NCBI RefSeq assembly: GCF_900167565.1
Contig: NZ_FUZV01000002.1
Location: 992,001-1,056,000, forward strand
DNA from: Pseudoxanthomonas indica
Lineage (GTDB): Bacteria; Pseudomonadota; Gammaproteobacteria; Xanthomonadales; Xanthomonadaceae
DNA: 64,000 nt
Direction: 5' to 3'
Shown: positions 17,348 through 26,817 of the stretch, piece by piece
How positions within the stretch are numbered: position 1 is the stretch's first letter
Layout of the letters: each line of letters starts with the position of its first letter
Position numbers and translations under genes: made by a program
The notes under the pieces: generated by a model
Told to the model about the DNA's origin: nothing
The model's input: the letters and a program-made list of their open reading frames with translations, nothing else
The model's database searches: none

Positions 17348-19300
17348 TCAGGGTCGGTGGCGGCGCAAGTCGCGCAGCAACACCGACATGTCGCTATGAG
17401 CCGCAGCGTAACGTGAATCGGCGAAACGTTGGCTGAGTGAAACCAGGTCTCCGGCCTCTTTTCCGCGCGTGCTCGCCACCCGCTGCGCCCAGGTCAGCGC
17501 GGGCTCATGCGCCAGCGGTGCCAGACCCAGCCGGGTGTAGCGACGGCCGAGTCGATGCCAGGCGCGCAGCAGCGGGTCGGGCTCGCGTTCGCCGCGCGCC
17601 AGCAGCCAGCCCATGCCGGCCAGTACCAGCGTGGTGACCACGGCGAACATCACCGCCAGCCGGCGCGTGTCCAGTTCGCGCAGGCCCCAGTCCTGCAACA
17701 TCCGCGACTGCCGGCGCGCGTCAAAGCCCAGCACCATGTCGTTCCAGCCGCGGCGCATCCAGTCGCTCAGCTGCGCCCAGGTGCGGCCGTTGGCGAAGCC
17801 CTGGCCAGCGGCGCCCTGGCGGTCATCCACGGTGTCGTAGATGCGTTCGGGCGCCACCGCCGCAGTCGGGTCCACCCGTACCCAGCCGCGACCGGCCAGC
17901 CACACTTCGGTCCAGGCATGGGCGTCCTGGTTGCGCACCACCCAGTAGTCGCCAAAGGGATTGCGCACGCCGCCGGCGTAACCCACCACCACCCGTGCCG
18001 GCACCCCGGCCGAGCGCATCAATACAGTGAAGGCCGAGCTGAAGTGTTCGCAGTAGCCGGCCTGCTGGTCGAACAGGAATTCGTCGGCGCCGTCGCGGCC
18101 GGGCAGGGGCGTGTCGAGGGTGTAGGCGAAGTCGCGGCGTATCCACGCCAGTGCGCGGTTGACGATGGCCGTATCGGCGGCGACGCCGTTGCCGGCCTGC
18201 TGCCGCCACTGTTCGCCCAATGCGCGGGTGCGCGGGTTCAGTCCCACCGGCAGCAACAGGGCACGGGTATACAGCTCGCGCGGCAACCGGCTTTCAAACA
18301 CCAGCGGCGGCGAGGACTGCACCCGCCACTGGGTCAGCGCGGTCATCGGCCGTGCGGCGATCAGCGCGTTGTCGTGATCCAGGCGTGCGCCCGGCGGCGC
18401 GGACGCGGGCAGATCCAGTGCCACCAGCCAGGGCTGCTCGTTGCCTTCCACCGCCATGCTGTAGTCCCAGCGCAGCGCGGCCGAACGCACCTCGGCCGGT
18501 TCGCGCGCCGCCACCGACGGCGCCCGCGTCCACTCGCGTCCGTCGAAATCCCAGAACACCATCCCGCGCCAGTACATCTGCTGCTGGCTCGGCGCAGGCC
18601 CGAAGAACTGCACGCGCAAGGCCGGCGTGTCATCCGACATCAGGTCCAGCCAACCGCCGGGCGACATGCGATCCGACAGCCCCGGCGTGGCCAGGGCTTT
18701 GCCGGGCACGCCCCAGAGCGGTTCGGCGAAGCGCGGGAACAACCAGAACGCGGCCAGCACCAGCGGCATGCCGATCAGGATCAAGCGCGCCACCGACCAC
18801 AGCCGCTGCCGCAGCGCCACCTGCAGGCGTTGCCCGCGTGCTTCGAACTCGGCCAGCCGGCCCAGCGCCACCAGCGCACCCAGCACGCCCAGCGCCGAGA
18901 GCAGCAAGGTGGTCGGGCCCTGGTCCAGCAGGAAGGCGGCGAACGGGGCGAACAAGGCGAAGGCCAGCAAGCTGCGTGCATCACGCAGGCTGCCGGTCTC
19001 ACTGGGTTTGATCGCCAGCATCGCCGCCAGCAGCGCGCAGCCGGTATCGCGACCAAACTTCCAGCCCATCGCGCTGGAAACGGTCAGCAGAATCGCGATG
19101 GCCAGGACGAAGCGCAGCAGTGCCGGCATCGGTCGCCGCCAGGACAAGGCGGCCGTAATCACGGCCAATGCAGCGCTGCCCAGCGCCACGCTCAGCGGCA
19201 GCTGCAACAGCAACGGCAACAGGCAGGCTGCGGCAGCGGCCAGCGTCCATGCGCGGCTGCCGGCGTCCAGCGAAGGGCGGGCGTCAGCGCTGGTGTTCAT
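17348..19300 (-). CDS. TgpA-like transglutaminase with DUF3488 membrane domain
   Basis: A 650-residue inner-membrane protein. Several transmembrane helices fill roughly residues 15-185, matching the DUF3488 domain. A periplasmic transglutaminase core follows, with the catalytic Cys in QAGYCEHFSSAF, His in NQDAHAWTEVWL and Asp in WVRVDPTAA. One more helix lies near residue 550 (LAVMFAVVTTLVLAGMGWLL). It resembles Pseudomonas TgpA, an essential periplasmic transglutaminase. The operon order MoxR ATPase - DUF58 - TgpA is conserved, and its start overlaps the DUF58 gene by 17 bases. Confidence 0.93.
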   Translation of the reverse strand: MNTSADARPSLDAGSRAWTLAAAAACLLPLLLQLPLSVALGSAALAVITAALSWRRPMPALLRFVLAIAILLTVSSAMGWKFGRDTGCALLAAMLAIKPSETGSLRDARSLLAFALFAPFAAFLLDQGPTTLLLSALGVLGALVALGRLAEFEARGQRLQVALRQRLWSVARLILIGMPLVLAAFWLFPRFAEPLWGVPGKALATPGLSDRMSPGGWLDLMSDDTPALRVQFFGPAPSQQQMYWRGMVFWDFDGREWTRAPSVAAREPAEVRSAALRWDYSMAVEGNEQPWLVALDLPASAPPGARLDHDNALIAARPMTALTQWRVQSSPPLVFESRLPRELYTRALLLPVGLNPRTRALGEQWRQQAGNGVAADTAIVNRALAWIRRDFAYTLDTPLPGRDGADEFLFDQQAGYCEHFSSAFTVLMRSAGVPARVVVGYAGGVRNPFGDYWVVRNQDAHAWTEVWLAGRGWVRVDPTAAVAPERIYDTVDDRQGAAGQGFANGRTWAQLSDWMRRGWNDMVLGFDARRQSRMLQDWGLRELDTRRLAVMFAVVTTLVLAGMGWLLARGEREPDPLLRAWHRLGRRYTRLGLAPLAHEPALTWAQRVASTRGKEAGDLVSLSQRFADSRYAAAHSDMSVLLRDLRRHRP

Positions 19301-20252
19301 GCGGCATCAGCGCCAACGCGCGCAGGCAGAGGTGACGATGGCCCACCCCCTGGCCGGGTCCCAGAGGAGGCTGCCCGGGCAGGTGCAGCCGATAGCGGCG
19401 ACCTTCGCGCTCGGCCTGCATCACCCAATGGGTCAGACGTGCGATGCGCTGCTCGTAGCCCAGTCCGGCGAGGTCGGCAAAACGCAGATCGACTTCGCGA
19501 CCCACCGCCTGTTCGAACTCGCGCACCAGCAGTTGATCGCGGCGTGCCGATGCCTTCCAGGCAATCGCGCGCAGCGAGTCGCCGGGACGATAGCTGCGCA
19601 GATGGTGGACGTCATCGCCGCTGGCGCGCAGCCGCGCGCGCGCGCCGCCGCCTTCGCTGTCGGGCAGCGCCGGGCCCTGCACTTCGGCGGCCGGGTACAC
19701 CAGCAGCTGCAGTTCCGGCCAGAACCAGGCCCAGGCGCGTGCCAGTCCCAACGGTTGCGTGGTGGCCACGCCGATGCGCCCCAGACTCAGCCAGCCACGC
19801 CGCTCGGTGGCGATGGCCAACACCGCCACGCCGGGTTCGGTGGCCGCGAGATCAAAGTGCGCGTGTGCGTCCAGCGCCTGCAGCTGCAGGCCCGGGCGGG
19901 CGCGGCGATCACGCGAAGAGAACGCCAGGCTCACCGGCAAGGGTTGGCCGGCCGCGACCGGCTCGGCCGCCACGGCGTCCAACTGCAGCCCGGATAGCTG
20001 CAGGTGCGCGGCAATCAGGCTGGCCAGGCCGGTGGCGCCCAGCAACAACGCCAGCAGCAGCGCCGGATTGTTGTTGTAGTTCAGCGCGCCCATCAGCATG
20101 GCCATCACCAGCACGGCGAAGAACAGGCCGAAGCGGGTGGGCAGTACATAGACGCGGCGCCGATCCAGGCGCACAGGCAAGGTTTCGCTCTGGCGCGGAC
20201 GCGCCAACAGCTGCATGCGCTCCCGCCAGCGGCGGCGCGGCACCGGTTTCAA
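19284..20252 (-). CDS. DUF58 domain-containing protein
   Basis: A 322-residue protein with two N-terminal transmembrane helices (LFFAVLVMAMLMGALNYNN and LLLALLLGATGLASLIAA) and a cytoplasmic part holding the DUF58 signature LRSYRPGDSLRAIAWKASAR. DUF58 proteins have a von Willebrand-like fold and work with MoxR ATPases. The start used is TTG at 20252, directly after the MoxR stop; an ATG 12 codons inside is an alternative. Middle gene of the MoxR-DUF58-TgpA operon. Confidence 0.9.
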   Translation of the reverse strand: MKPVPRRRWRERMQLLARPRQSETLPVRLDRRRVYVLPTRFGLFFAVLVMAMLMGALNYNNNPALLLALLLGATGLASLIAAHLQLSGLQLDAVAAEPVAAGQPLPVSLAFSSRDRRARPGLQLQALDAHAHFDLAATEPGVAVLAIATERRGWLSLGRIGVATTQPLGLARAWAWFWPELQLLVYPAAEVQGPALPDSEGGGARARLRASGDDVHHLRSYRPGDSLRAIAWKASARRDQLLVREFEQAVGREVDLRFADLAGLGYEQRIARLTHWVMQAEREGRRYRLHLPGQPPLGPGQGVGHRHLCLRALALMPHEHQR

Positions 20253-21206
20253 TCAGTCCACCGACACCGCATGCAGGATCGCCTTGGCCAGCACCGCGGT
20301 GGAATCGGCCTCGGCTTCGGCCACCAGCCGATGCGCGGCCACCGCGGTAAACAAGGCCTGGATGTCTTCCGGCAGCACATGGCTGCGACCCAGCAGCAGG
20401 GCGTAGGCACGCGCGGCGCGCAGCAGGGCGATGCCGGCGCGCGGCGACAGCCCCACGCGCACGCCGGGATGCTGGCGGCTGCGATGCATCAGCGCCTGCA
20501 CGTAGGTGATCAACGCATCGCTGGTGTGGATCTGATCCACCGCCGCGCGCAAGGCCAGCACGTCATCGGAGGAGAGCAATGGCATGGTCTGCGCAATCAG
20601 CGCACGCCGATCCGCACCGGCCAGCAGGGCGCGCTCGGCTTCGGCGCCCGGATAACCCAGGGCCAGCCGCAGCAGGAAGCGATCCAGCTGCGAATCCGGC
20701 AGCGGGTAGGTGCCGGACAGATCCACCGGGTTCTGCGTGGCGATGACGAAGAACGGTTCCGGCAGGCTGTGGGTGATGCCGTCCAGGGTCACCTGGTGTT
20801 CGGCCATGGCTTCGAGCAAGGCGCTTTGCGTACGCGGCGGCGCGCGATTGATTTCGTCGGCCAGCAGCACCTGGGTGAACACCGGCCCCGGATGGAACTG
20901 GAACTGCCGCGACGGACCGTCGTACACCGACACGCCCAGCACGTCGGCCGGTAGCAAATCCGAAGTGAACTGCACGCGCTGGAAACTCAATCCGAGGCTT
21001 GCGGCCAGCGCATGCGCCAAGGTGGTCTTGCCCAGCCCCGGCAGATCCTCGATCAGCAGATGCCCGCCCGAGAGCAGCGCGACAAAGGCCAGCCGCACTT
21101 CATAGGCCTTGCCCAACACCAGCGCATTGACTTGTTCCTGTGCGCGCTTCAGGGCGGCGCGCAGTTCATCGGATAGCATGGGCAGCGGTGGCGGCGTGGC
21201 GGACAT
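20253..21206 (-). CDS. MoxR family AAA+ ATPase
   Basis: A 317-residue MoxR-type AAA+ chaperone-like ATPase. Walker A is EDLPGLGKTTLA, Walker B VLLADEINRAPP, sensor 1 VIATQNPVDLSG, and arginine motif QLDRFLLR. It should act with the adjacent DUF58 and TgpA proteins in envelope maturation or stress tolerance, as inferred for this operon type. Start at MSATPPPLPMLSDELRAALK (21206); the longer open frame encodes unrelated residues. It is divergent from the GT39 gene with a very short shared upstream region. Confidence 0.93.
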   Translation of the reverse strand: MSATPPPLPMLSDELRAALKRAQEQVNALVLGKAYEVRLAFVALLSGGHLLIEDLPGLGKTTLAHALAASLGLSFQRVQFTSDLLPADVLGVSVYDGPSRQFQFHPGPVFTQVLLADEINRAPPRTQSALLEAMAEHQVTLDGITHSLPEPFFVIATQNPVDLSGTYPLPDSQLDRFLLRLALGYPGAEAERALLAGADRRALIAQTMPLLSSDDVLALRAAVDQIHTSDALITYVQALMHRSRQHPGVRVGLSPRAGIALLRAARAYALLLGRSHVLPEDIQALFTAVAAHRLVAEAEADSTAVLAKAILHAVSVD

Positions 21207-21244
21207 CGATGAGCCTGGCGATGAGTTCAATGGAGTGTAGCGGG

Positions 21245-23083
21245 ATGCAGGACGCAGAGCGTCACAAGCGATGGTTCCTGGCGATCTGGATCGCGGCAAC
21301 CGTGATCAAGGTCGTGATCGCCGCGCGCCTGCCGTTGTTCGTCGACGAAGCCTTCTACTGGCAGGAAGGCCAACACCTGGCCTGGGCCTACTCGGATCTG
21401 CCCGGACTCAACGCCTGGCTGGCGCGCCTGGGCAGCGACATCGGTGGCACCCACGTGCTGGCGTTGCGCGCGCCGTTCCTGCTGCTGGCGGCCGGCCTGC
21501 CATGGCTGGTCATCGCTGCGGCCCGCGACGTCGGCCAGCGTGCGCTGGCCTGGCAGGCGGGAATGTTGACCGTGCTGATGCCGTTGTCGGGCATGTTGGG
21601 TCTGCTGGCGCTGCCGGATGTGCCGATGGCGGTGGCCAGCGCGTTGTGCCTGTGGGGCGGTGCGCGCCTGCTGGCGCGGGTGGATGCAGCCGGCCTTGCC
21701 TTGCTTGCAATGGGTCTGGTGATCGGCGCCCTGAGCCACTACCGCTTCGTCGGCGTCATCGGCGTCGGCCTGCTGGCGTTGCTGTGGTTGCCGCAGGGGC
21801 GGCGCCTGCTGCTCGACTGGCGCGTGTGGTGCGTGCTGGCGATAGGCGCGGCGGCGTGGTGGCCGTTGCTGTCGTGGAATCTGGCACATGCCGACGCCGG
21901 CCTGCGCTTCCAACTGGTGGATCGCCATCCCTGGTCATTCCAATGGACCGGCGCGTGGTTCGTGATCGTGCAGGCGCTGCTGGTCACGCCGCTGCTGTTC
22001 GCCGCGTTGCTGGCGCTGTCGGCACACGCGCTGCGCGGCGTTCCCGCGATGCCGCTGCAGCAACGCTATTTGGGTTTGCTGGGTGCGTTGTCGACGCTGG
22101 GGTTCTTCCTGCTCGGTTTTTTTGCCGACGTGGAGCGGGTGAGTTTCCATTGGCCGCTGCCCGGCTATCTGGCCCTGCTGGTGATCGCGCCGGCCTGGCT
22201 GCAACAGCGCAGCGCCGGCTGGCGACGGCTGTGCTGGGGCCTGGCTGCGCTGGGACTGGCGCTGGTGTTTGCCGGCTACGCGATCGCCGCCACCTCGTCG
22301 TTGCGTGAGCGTTTCGCCGCCGAGAAGTGGTATCCGTACAACTTCGCCGGCTGGTCGCAGCTGGCCGATGCCGTGCGCGAAGAACAGGCGCGTTTGCCCG
22401 CCGGCACGCCGCTGCTGGCCGGCAGCTTCAAGATCGGCGCGGAGTTGGGCTTCGCCCTGGATGATCCGCGCATCCGCGTGCTCGATCATCCGCTCAACCA
22501 CAAGCATGGCCGCGCGCCACAACTGGCCTTGTGGGGTTTGCAGCAGGACGCAAGGTCAGCCGGGCCTGCGCTGCTGATCCTCGGCAGTGGCGAGGTGCAG
22601 TACAAACATCTGCTGGCCTACTACCACCAGGTCTGCGAACAGGTCGGGCCATTGCCGCCGCCGCGGGTAATCAACATCGATCACGGTGCGCAGCGCTTCC
22701 TGTTGTTCAAGCTGCCGGCGCAACGTGCACAGGGCGAGTGTGTGGCGCCGGCGATGGCGTATCTCGATCAGCCGCGCAGCCATGCGCAGGTGGGCGCGCA
22801 GTTCGAGGTGCGCGGCTGGGCCTTCAAGGAAGGCGTGGGCTTGCGCGCGGTGGAGGTGTTGCTGGATGGCAAGCCGGTGGCCAGCGCGCAGTACGGCCGC
22901 GAGGAACCGGGTGTGGCGGGCTATTGGAAGATATCCAATGATCCGCAGCACCCGCGCGTGGGGTTTTCGGCGCGGGTGGATGCATCAGCGCTGCCCGCTG
23001 GCCGGCATTGGCTGGGCCTGCGATTGCATGGCAACGATGGCAGCGTCGAAGAGTGGGAAGAGCTGCCCGTCGACCTCGACTAG
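21245..23083 (+). CDS. GT39-family membrane glycosyltransferase
   Basis: A 612-residue polytopic protein like ArnT/PMT-type GT-C glycosyltransferases, which use polyprenyl-phosphate sugars. The first periplasmic loop carries the catalytic acidic pattern LFVDEAFYWQEGQHLAWAYS. About ten or more hydrophobic helices follow up to residue ~370, then a soluble C-terminal domain of about 220 residues with a beta-rich segment near the end (AQVGAQFEVRGWAFKEGVG). Start 21245 is favoured by GGAG eight bases upstream; in-frame ATGs at 21209-21230 are alternatives. Acceptor unknown: lipid A, O-antigen or protein are all possible. Confidence 0.87.
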   Translation: MQDAERHKRWFLAIWIAATVIKVVIAARLPLFVDEAFYWQEGQHLAWAYSDLPGLNAWLARLGSDIGGTHVLALRAPFLLLAAGLPWLVIAAARDVGQRALAWQAGMLTVLMPLSGMLGLLALPDVPMAVASALCLWGGARLLARVDAAGLALLAMGLVIGALSHYRFVGVIGVGLLALLWLPQGRRLLLDWRVWCVLAIGAAAWWPLLSWNLAHADAGLRFQLVDRHPWSFQWTGAWFVIVQALLVTPLLFAALLALSAHALRGVPAMPLQQRYLGLLGALSTLGFFLLGFFADVERVSFHWPLPGYLALLVIAPAWLQQRSAGWRRLCWGLAALGLALVFAGYAIAATSSLRERFAAEKWYPYNFAGWSQLADAVREEQARLPAGTPLLAGSFKIGAELGFALDDPRIRVLDHPLNHKHGRAPQLALWGLQQDARSAGPALLILGSGEVQYKHLLAYYHQVCEQVGPLPPPRVINIDHGAQRFLLFKLPAQRAQGECVAPAMAYLDQPRSHAQVGAQFEVRGWAFKEGVGLRAVEVLLDGKPVASAQYGREEPGVAGYWKISNDPQHPRVGFSARVDASALPAGRHWLGLRLHGNDGSVEEWEELPVDLD

Positions 23084-23655
23084 GGCAACGCGAAGCCGGC
23101 TTCGCGCAGCAGGCGGGCCAGTTCGATCAGCGGCAGGCCGACCAGCGCGGTCGGGTCGCGCGATTCGATCGCTTCGAACAGGCTTATGCCCAGGCCCTCG
23201 CTCTTGAAGCTGCCGGCGCAGTCGAACGGCTGCTCCAGATCCACGTAGCGGGCGATTTCCTCCACGCCCAGAGCGCGGAAGCGCACCGTGGTCACGTCCT
23301 CGGCCAGCAGGATCGGGCCCTGCTCGCGCTGCAGGCAGATGCTGGTATGGAAGCGGATGGCCTGGCCGGACATCGCCGTCAGCTGCGCCAGGGCGGCATC
23401 GCGGTTGCCCGGCTTGCCGACGGGCTGGCCTGCCACTTCGGCTACCTGGTCGGCGCCAATCACCCAGGCTTCGGGATGCTGGGCGGCAATGGCGGCGGCC
23501 TTGGCCTGGGCCAGCCGACGCGCCAGCCCGGCCGGGTTTTCCCCGGGCAGCGGGGTTTCGTCCACTTCCGGGCGGGCCACCCGGAAAGGCACCCGCAGCC
23601 GGTCCAGCAGTTCGCGTCTGTACCGGGACGTGGAGGCAAGCAGGAGTGGCATCAT
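23080..23655 (-). CDS. Maf family nucleoside triphosphate pyrophosphatase (YceF type)
   Basis: A 191-residue Maf protein. The N-terminal loop is LLLASTSRYRRELLDRL, and the active-site segment reads VIGADQVAEV, the YceF-like variant associated with 7-methyl-GTP hydrolysis rather than dTTP/UTP. The later substrate loop is FDCAGSFKSEGLGISLFE. It removes modified nucleotides in the cytoplasm. It is divergent from yceD, the usual neighbour of this Maf paralogue in gammaproteobacteria, and its end overlaps the GT39 stop by four bases. Confidence 0.92.
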   Translation of the reverse strand: MMPLLLASTSRYRRELLDRLRVPFRVARPEVDETPLPGENPAGLARRLAQAKAAAIAAQHPEAWVIGADQVAEVAGQPVGKPGNRDAALAQLTAMSGQAIRFHTSICLQREQGPILLAEDVTTVRFRALGVEEIARYVDLEQPFDCAGSFKSEGLGISLFEAIESRDPTALVGLPLIELARLLREAGFALP

Positions 23656-23805
23656 GGCGGCGGCCCTGGGGGGCGGGCAGGGGAACCGACTCGGGTTCCG
23701 GGCCTCCAGTCTGACCAGCCGGACGGCCCGGCGGCAATCCCCATGTCCGCTCCGTGAAGGCGGCGTTTGACAGTGCCCGGCCGAGTCCTTAACATTCAGC
23801 GGCTT

Positions 23806-24312
23806 ATGTCCGCGAATACGCCCGAGATGTTGGATGCTTGGCGCATGGTCGCGGCACGGCGCAGTTTCGAAGGTCGCCTGCCGCTGTCATCCATGACGCG
23901 CTTGCAGAGCCTGCTGAACGATACCGAAGGTGATGCACGCTACACGATCGAATTCGATCGCGACGCGCTGCAGGTGCCCTACGTGGAAGTGAGGATCGAA
24001 GCGCAGCTTCCGCTGGTTTGCCAGCGCAGCCTGCAGCGGTTCCTGCTTCCCGTCAGTGTCGTGCAGCGGTTGGGCCTGGTGCGCGACGAAGCCGATGAGG
24101 CCGGGTTGCCACCTGATTACGAAGCGCTGCTGGTGCCGGACGACGGCATGCTGCACCCCAGGGATCTGGTGGAGGACGAACTGGTCCTCGCCGTTCCCGC
24201 GGTCCCGCTGGAACCGGGATCCGAAGCGGTGGAGCGTGACTGGTCGCCGCAGCAGGAAGAACTCGCCAAGGTCAATCCGTTCGCCGGATTGGCCAAGTTG
24301 AAGAAAGACTGA
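23806..24312 (+). CDS. yceD: YceD family protein (DUF177)
   Basis: A 168-residue acidic protein of the YceD family, located just before rpmF as in most proteobacteria and linked to 23S rRNA accumulation in relatives. The C-terminal region has the family pattern DLVEDELVLAVPAVPLEPG and ends NPFAGLAKLKKD. Start taken at MSANTPEMLDAWRMVAARR (23806), which matches family N-termini; the frame is open 13 codons further upstream. Confidence 0.9.
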   Translation: MSANTPEMLDAWRMVAARRSFEGRLPLSSMTRLQSLLNDTEGDARYTIEFDRDALQVPYVEVRIEAQLPLVCQRSLQRFLLPVSVVQRLGLVRDEADEAGLPPDYEALLVPDDGMLHPRDLVEDELVLAVPAVPLEPGSEAVERDWSPQQEELAKVNPFAGLAKLKKD

Positions 24313-24369
24313 TCGCAGCCGCGGTCAGATGTCCAATCAGATCATCAGAGTTAGAGCTGGAGCAATCCC

Positions 24370-24567
24370 ATGGCAGTGCAGAAATCCCGAGTCACCCCGT
24401 CCCGTCGTGGTCAGCGCCGTTCGCACGACGCCCTGACCGCCAAGCAGCTGTCGACCGACCCGACCAGCGGCGAGATCCACCTGCGCCACCACGTGACCGC
24501 CGACGGCTACTACCGTGGCAAGAAGGTCATCGCCACCAAGACCGCCTCGGCTGTCGAAGAAGATTGA
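24370..24567 (+). CDS. rpmF: 50S ribosomal protein L32
   Basis: A 65-residue basic protein starting [20 protein letters not shown], the standard L32 N-terminus. The C-terminal half ([18 protein letters not shown]) lacks the four-cysteine zinc ribbon and is the zinc-independent form. It lies between yceD and fabH; plsX, which commonly sits here, is missing. Confidence 0.97.
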   Translation: MAVQKSRVTPSRRGQRRSHDALTAKQLSTDPTSGEIHLRHHVTADGYYRGKKVIATKTASAVEED

Positions 24568-24576
24568 TGTCCGCCG

Positions 24577-24608
24577 GACGCGCCTGCCTGACGGCCGGCG
24601 CGTCTTTC
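24577..24608 (+). terminator. Possible weak terminator or attenuator after rpmF
   Basis: GACGCGCC (24577-24584) pairs with GGCGCGTC (24597-24604), followed by a short TTTC. Weak T-run, so partial termination between rpmF and fabH is the most it suggests. Confidence 0.4.
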
Positions 24609-24660
24609 GCCATCGTCGTGGTCACCAGGGCCCCGTTGCGGGCCAGCAACGGGAGCGGGC

Positions 24661-25656
24661 ATGAGCCAGCCGCAGTCTAACGGGCGTATTTTTTCGCGCA
24701 TCGCCGGTACCGGCAGCTACCTGCCCGAGAAATTGCTCACCAACGACGACCTGGCCAAGCTGGTCGATACCAGCGACGAATGGATCCAGAGCCGCACCGG
24801 CATCCGCGAGCGCCATATCGCCGCGCCGGGCCAGACCGCAGGCGATCTGGGTTACGAAGCCGCCCTGCGCGCGATTGAAGCCGCCGGCATCCAGGCTACC
24901 GACATCGACATGATCGTCGTGGGCACCACCACGCCGGATCTGATTTTCCCGTCCACCGCCTGCCTCATCCAGGCCCGCCTGGGCGCTGATGGCTGCGCCG
25001 CGATGGACGTCAATGCCGCCTGCTCGGGCTTTCTCTACGCCCTGAGCGTGGCTGACAAGTTCATCCGCTGCGGCGACGTCAAGACCGTGCTGGTCATCGG
25101 CACCGAAACCCTCAGCCGCATCGTCGACTGGACCGAGCGCACCACCTGCGTGCTGTTCGGCGATGGCGCCGGCGCCGCCGTGCTCAAGGCCGACAGCGAG
25201 ACGGGCATCCTCAGCACCCACCTGCATGCCGATGGCAGCAAGAAGGAACTGCTGTGGAATCCGGTCGGCGTGTCCGCCGGTTTCAATCCGGATGCACCGC
25301 AGCAGGGCATGCGCATCAACATGAAGGGCAACGACGTGTTCAAGTACGCCGTCAAGGCGCTGGACTCGGTCGTGGACGAAGCGCTGGAAGCCAACGGCCT
25401 GGACAAGCACGAGCTGAACTGGCTGATTCCGCACCAGGCCAACCTGCGCATCATCGAAGCCACCGCCAAGCGTCTGGACATGTCGATGGACAACGTCATC
25501 GTCACCGTCGACAAGCATGGCAACACCTCGTCGGCTTCGGTGCCGCTGGCGCTGGATGCGGCGGTGCGTTCGGGTCGCATCGAGCGTGGCCAGCTGGTGC
25601 TGCTCGAGGCCTTTGGCGGCGGTTTCACCTGGGGCTCGGCGCTGCTGCGCTACTGA
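24661..25656 (+). CDS. fabH: Beta-ketoacyl-ACP synthase III
   Basis: Initiates type II fatty acid synthesis by condensing acetyl-CoA (or a branched primer) with malonyl-ACP. The catalytic Cys lies in [15 protein letters not shown], the His in [12 protein letters not shown] and the Asn in [12 protein letters not shown]. 331 residues, typical. Xanthomonads make many iso-branched fatty acids, so a branched primer preference is plausible but not readable here. First gene of the fab cluster; a terminator follows it before fabD. Confidence 0.97.
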   Translation: MSQPQSNGRIFSRIAGTGSYLPEKLLTNDDLAKLVDTSDEWIQSRTGIRERHIAAPGQTAGDLGYEAALRAIEAAGIQATDIDMIVVGTTTPDLIFPSTACLIQARLGADGCAAMDVNAACSGFLYALSVADKFIRCGDVKTVLVIGTETLSRIVDWTERTTCVLFGDGAGAAVLKADSETGILSTHLHADGSKKELLWNPVGVSAGFNPDAPQQGMRINMKGNDVFKYAVKALDSVVDEALEANGLDKHELNWLIPHQANLRIIEATAKRLDMSMDNVIVTVDKHGNTSSASVPLALDAAVRSGRIERGQLVLLEAFGGGFTWGSALLRY

Positions 25657-25680
25657 GCCAACGGTTACGCCGGCAACAAG

Positions 25681-25709
25681 AAAACGCACGCTGCCAAGCG
25701 TGCGTTTTT
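25681..25709 (+). terminator. Terminator between fabH and fabD
   Basis: ACGCACGCT-GCCA-AGCGTGCGT hairpin flanked by AAAA and TTTTT. It separates fabH from fabD, so fabD should have its own promoter in the following 100 bases. Confidence 0.88.
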
Positions 25710-25812
25710 CGTTATGCGGGCCGCTTCTACACAGCCCGCATACGCCTGAGTACAGACAATCCGGCAGGTTCGCCCGTATCATCGCCGCTCGATTTTTCGA
25801 CCAGGTACCTTC

Positions 25813-26754
25813 GTGGCTTCCAACGCACTGTCTTTCGTGTTCCCCGGCCAGGGCTCGCAGTCGCTCGGCATGCTGGCCGAACTGTCCGAACAGCATGCCC
25901 TGGTGCGCGAATCCTTTGCCGAAGCCTCCGATGGCGCCGGCGTGGATCTGTGGGCGCTCTCGCAGGGTGGCCCGGAAGAAATGCTCAACCGCACTGAGTA
26001 CACCCAGCCGGCCCTGCTGGCCGCAGGCGTGTCGGTGTGGCGCGTGTGGCAGCAGCAGGGCGGCACAACGCCGGCCGTGCTGGCCGGCCACAGCCTGGGC
26101 GAGTACACCGCGCTGGTCGCCGCGGGCGCGCTGACGTTGCGTGACGGCGCCCACCTGGTGCGCCTGCGCGGCCAGCTGATGCAAGCCGCCGCGCCGGAAG
26201 GCGTGGGTGCGATGGCGGCCGTGCTCGGCGCCGAAGACGACATGGTCGCCGAAGTCTGCCAGCAGGCTTCCGACAGCCACACCGTGGTGCCGGCCAACTA
26301 CAACTCGCCGGGCCAGATCGTGATCGGCGGCGACACCATCGCGGTCGATCGCGCCATTGCCTTGCTCGGCGAACGTGGCGTGCGCAAGGTGGTGAAGCTG
26401 GCCGTCAGCGTGCCCTCGCACACGCCGCTGATGCGCGAAGCCGCCAACCAGCTGGCCGAAGTAATGGCCGGCCTGGACTGGCGCGCGCCGTCGCTGCCGG
26501 TGGTGCAGAACGTCGATGCGCAGGTGCATGAAAGTGTCGACGCCATCCGCGATGCGCTGGTGCGCCAGTTGTACTTGCCGGTGCGCTGGACCCAATGCGT
26601 GCAGGCGCTGGCCGCGCGCGGCGTCACCCAGGTCGGCGAATGCGGTCCGGGCAAGGTGCTGAGTGGATTGATCAAGCGCATCGACAAGAGCCTGGATGCG
26701 CGCACACTGGGCAACGTGGGTGAGCTGCAGGCGGCACTGGCCGAATGGGCCTGA
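25813..26754 (+). CDS. fabD: Malonyl-CoA:ACP transacylase
   Basis: Transfers malonyl from CoA to acyl carrier protein. The motif SFVFPGQGSQSLGM opens the protein, and the catalytic Ser is in AGHSLGEYTALVAAG, with the active-site His in VSVPSHTPLM. 313 residues. Start codon is GTG at 25813. It follows a terminator and leads into fabG about 60 bases later. Confidence 0.97.
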   Translation: MASNALSFVFPGQGSQSLGMLAELSEQHALVRESFAEASDGAGVDLWALSQGGPEEMLNRTEYTQPALLAAGVSVWRVWQQQGGTTPAVLAGHSLGEYTALVAAGALTLRDGAHLVRLRGQLMQAAAPEGVGAMAAVLGAEDDMVAEVCQQASDSHTVVPANYNSPGQIVIGGDTIAVDRAIALLGERGVRKVVKLAVSVPSHTPLMREAANQLAEVMAGLDWRAPSLPVVQNVDAQVHESVDAIRDALVRQLYLPVRWTQCVQALAARGVTQVGECGPGKVLSGLIKRIDKSLDARTLGNVGELQAALAEWA

Positions 26755-26817
26755 TCGCCGCCCGCGCACACGCCGCATCCTTCTGACGCAACGCCCCACA
26801 TTTTTCGAGGTCGCATC

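Noticed and set aside
17507-20350. 947-codon open frame on the plus strand
   Set aside because: It runs antisense through the TgpA and DUF58 genes, is full of Arg, His, Gln and Ala, and has no family similarity. It is a by-product of GC-rich codon use on the real strand.
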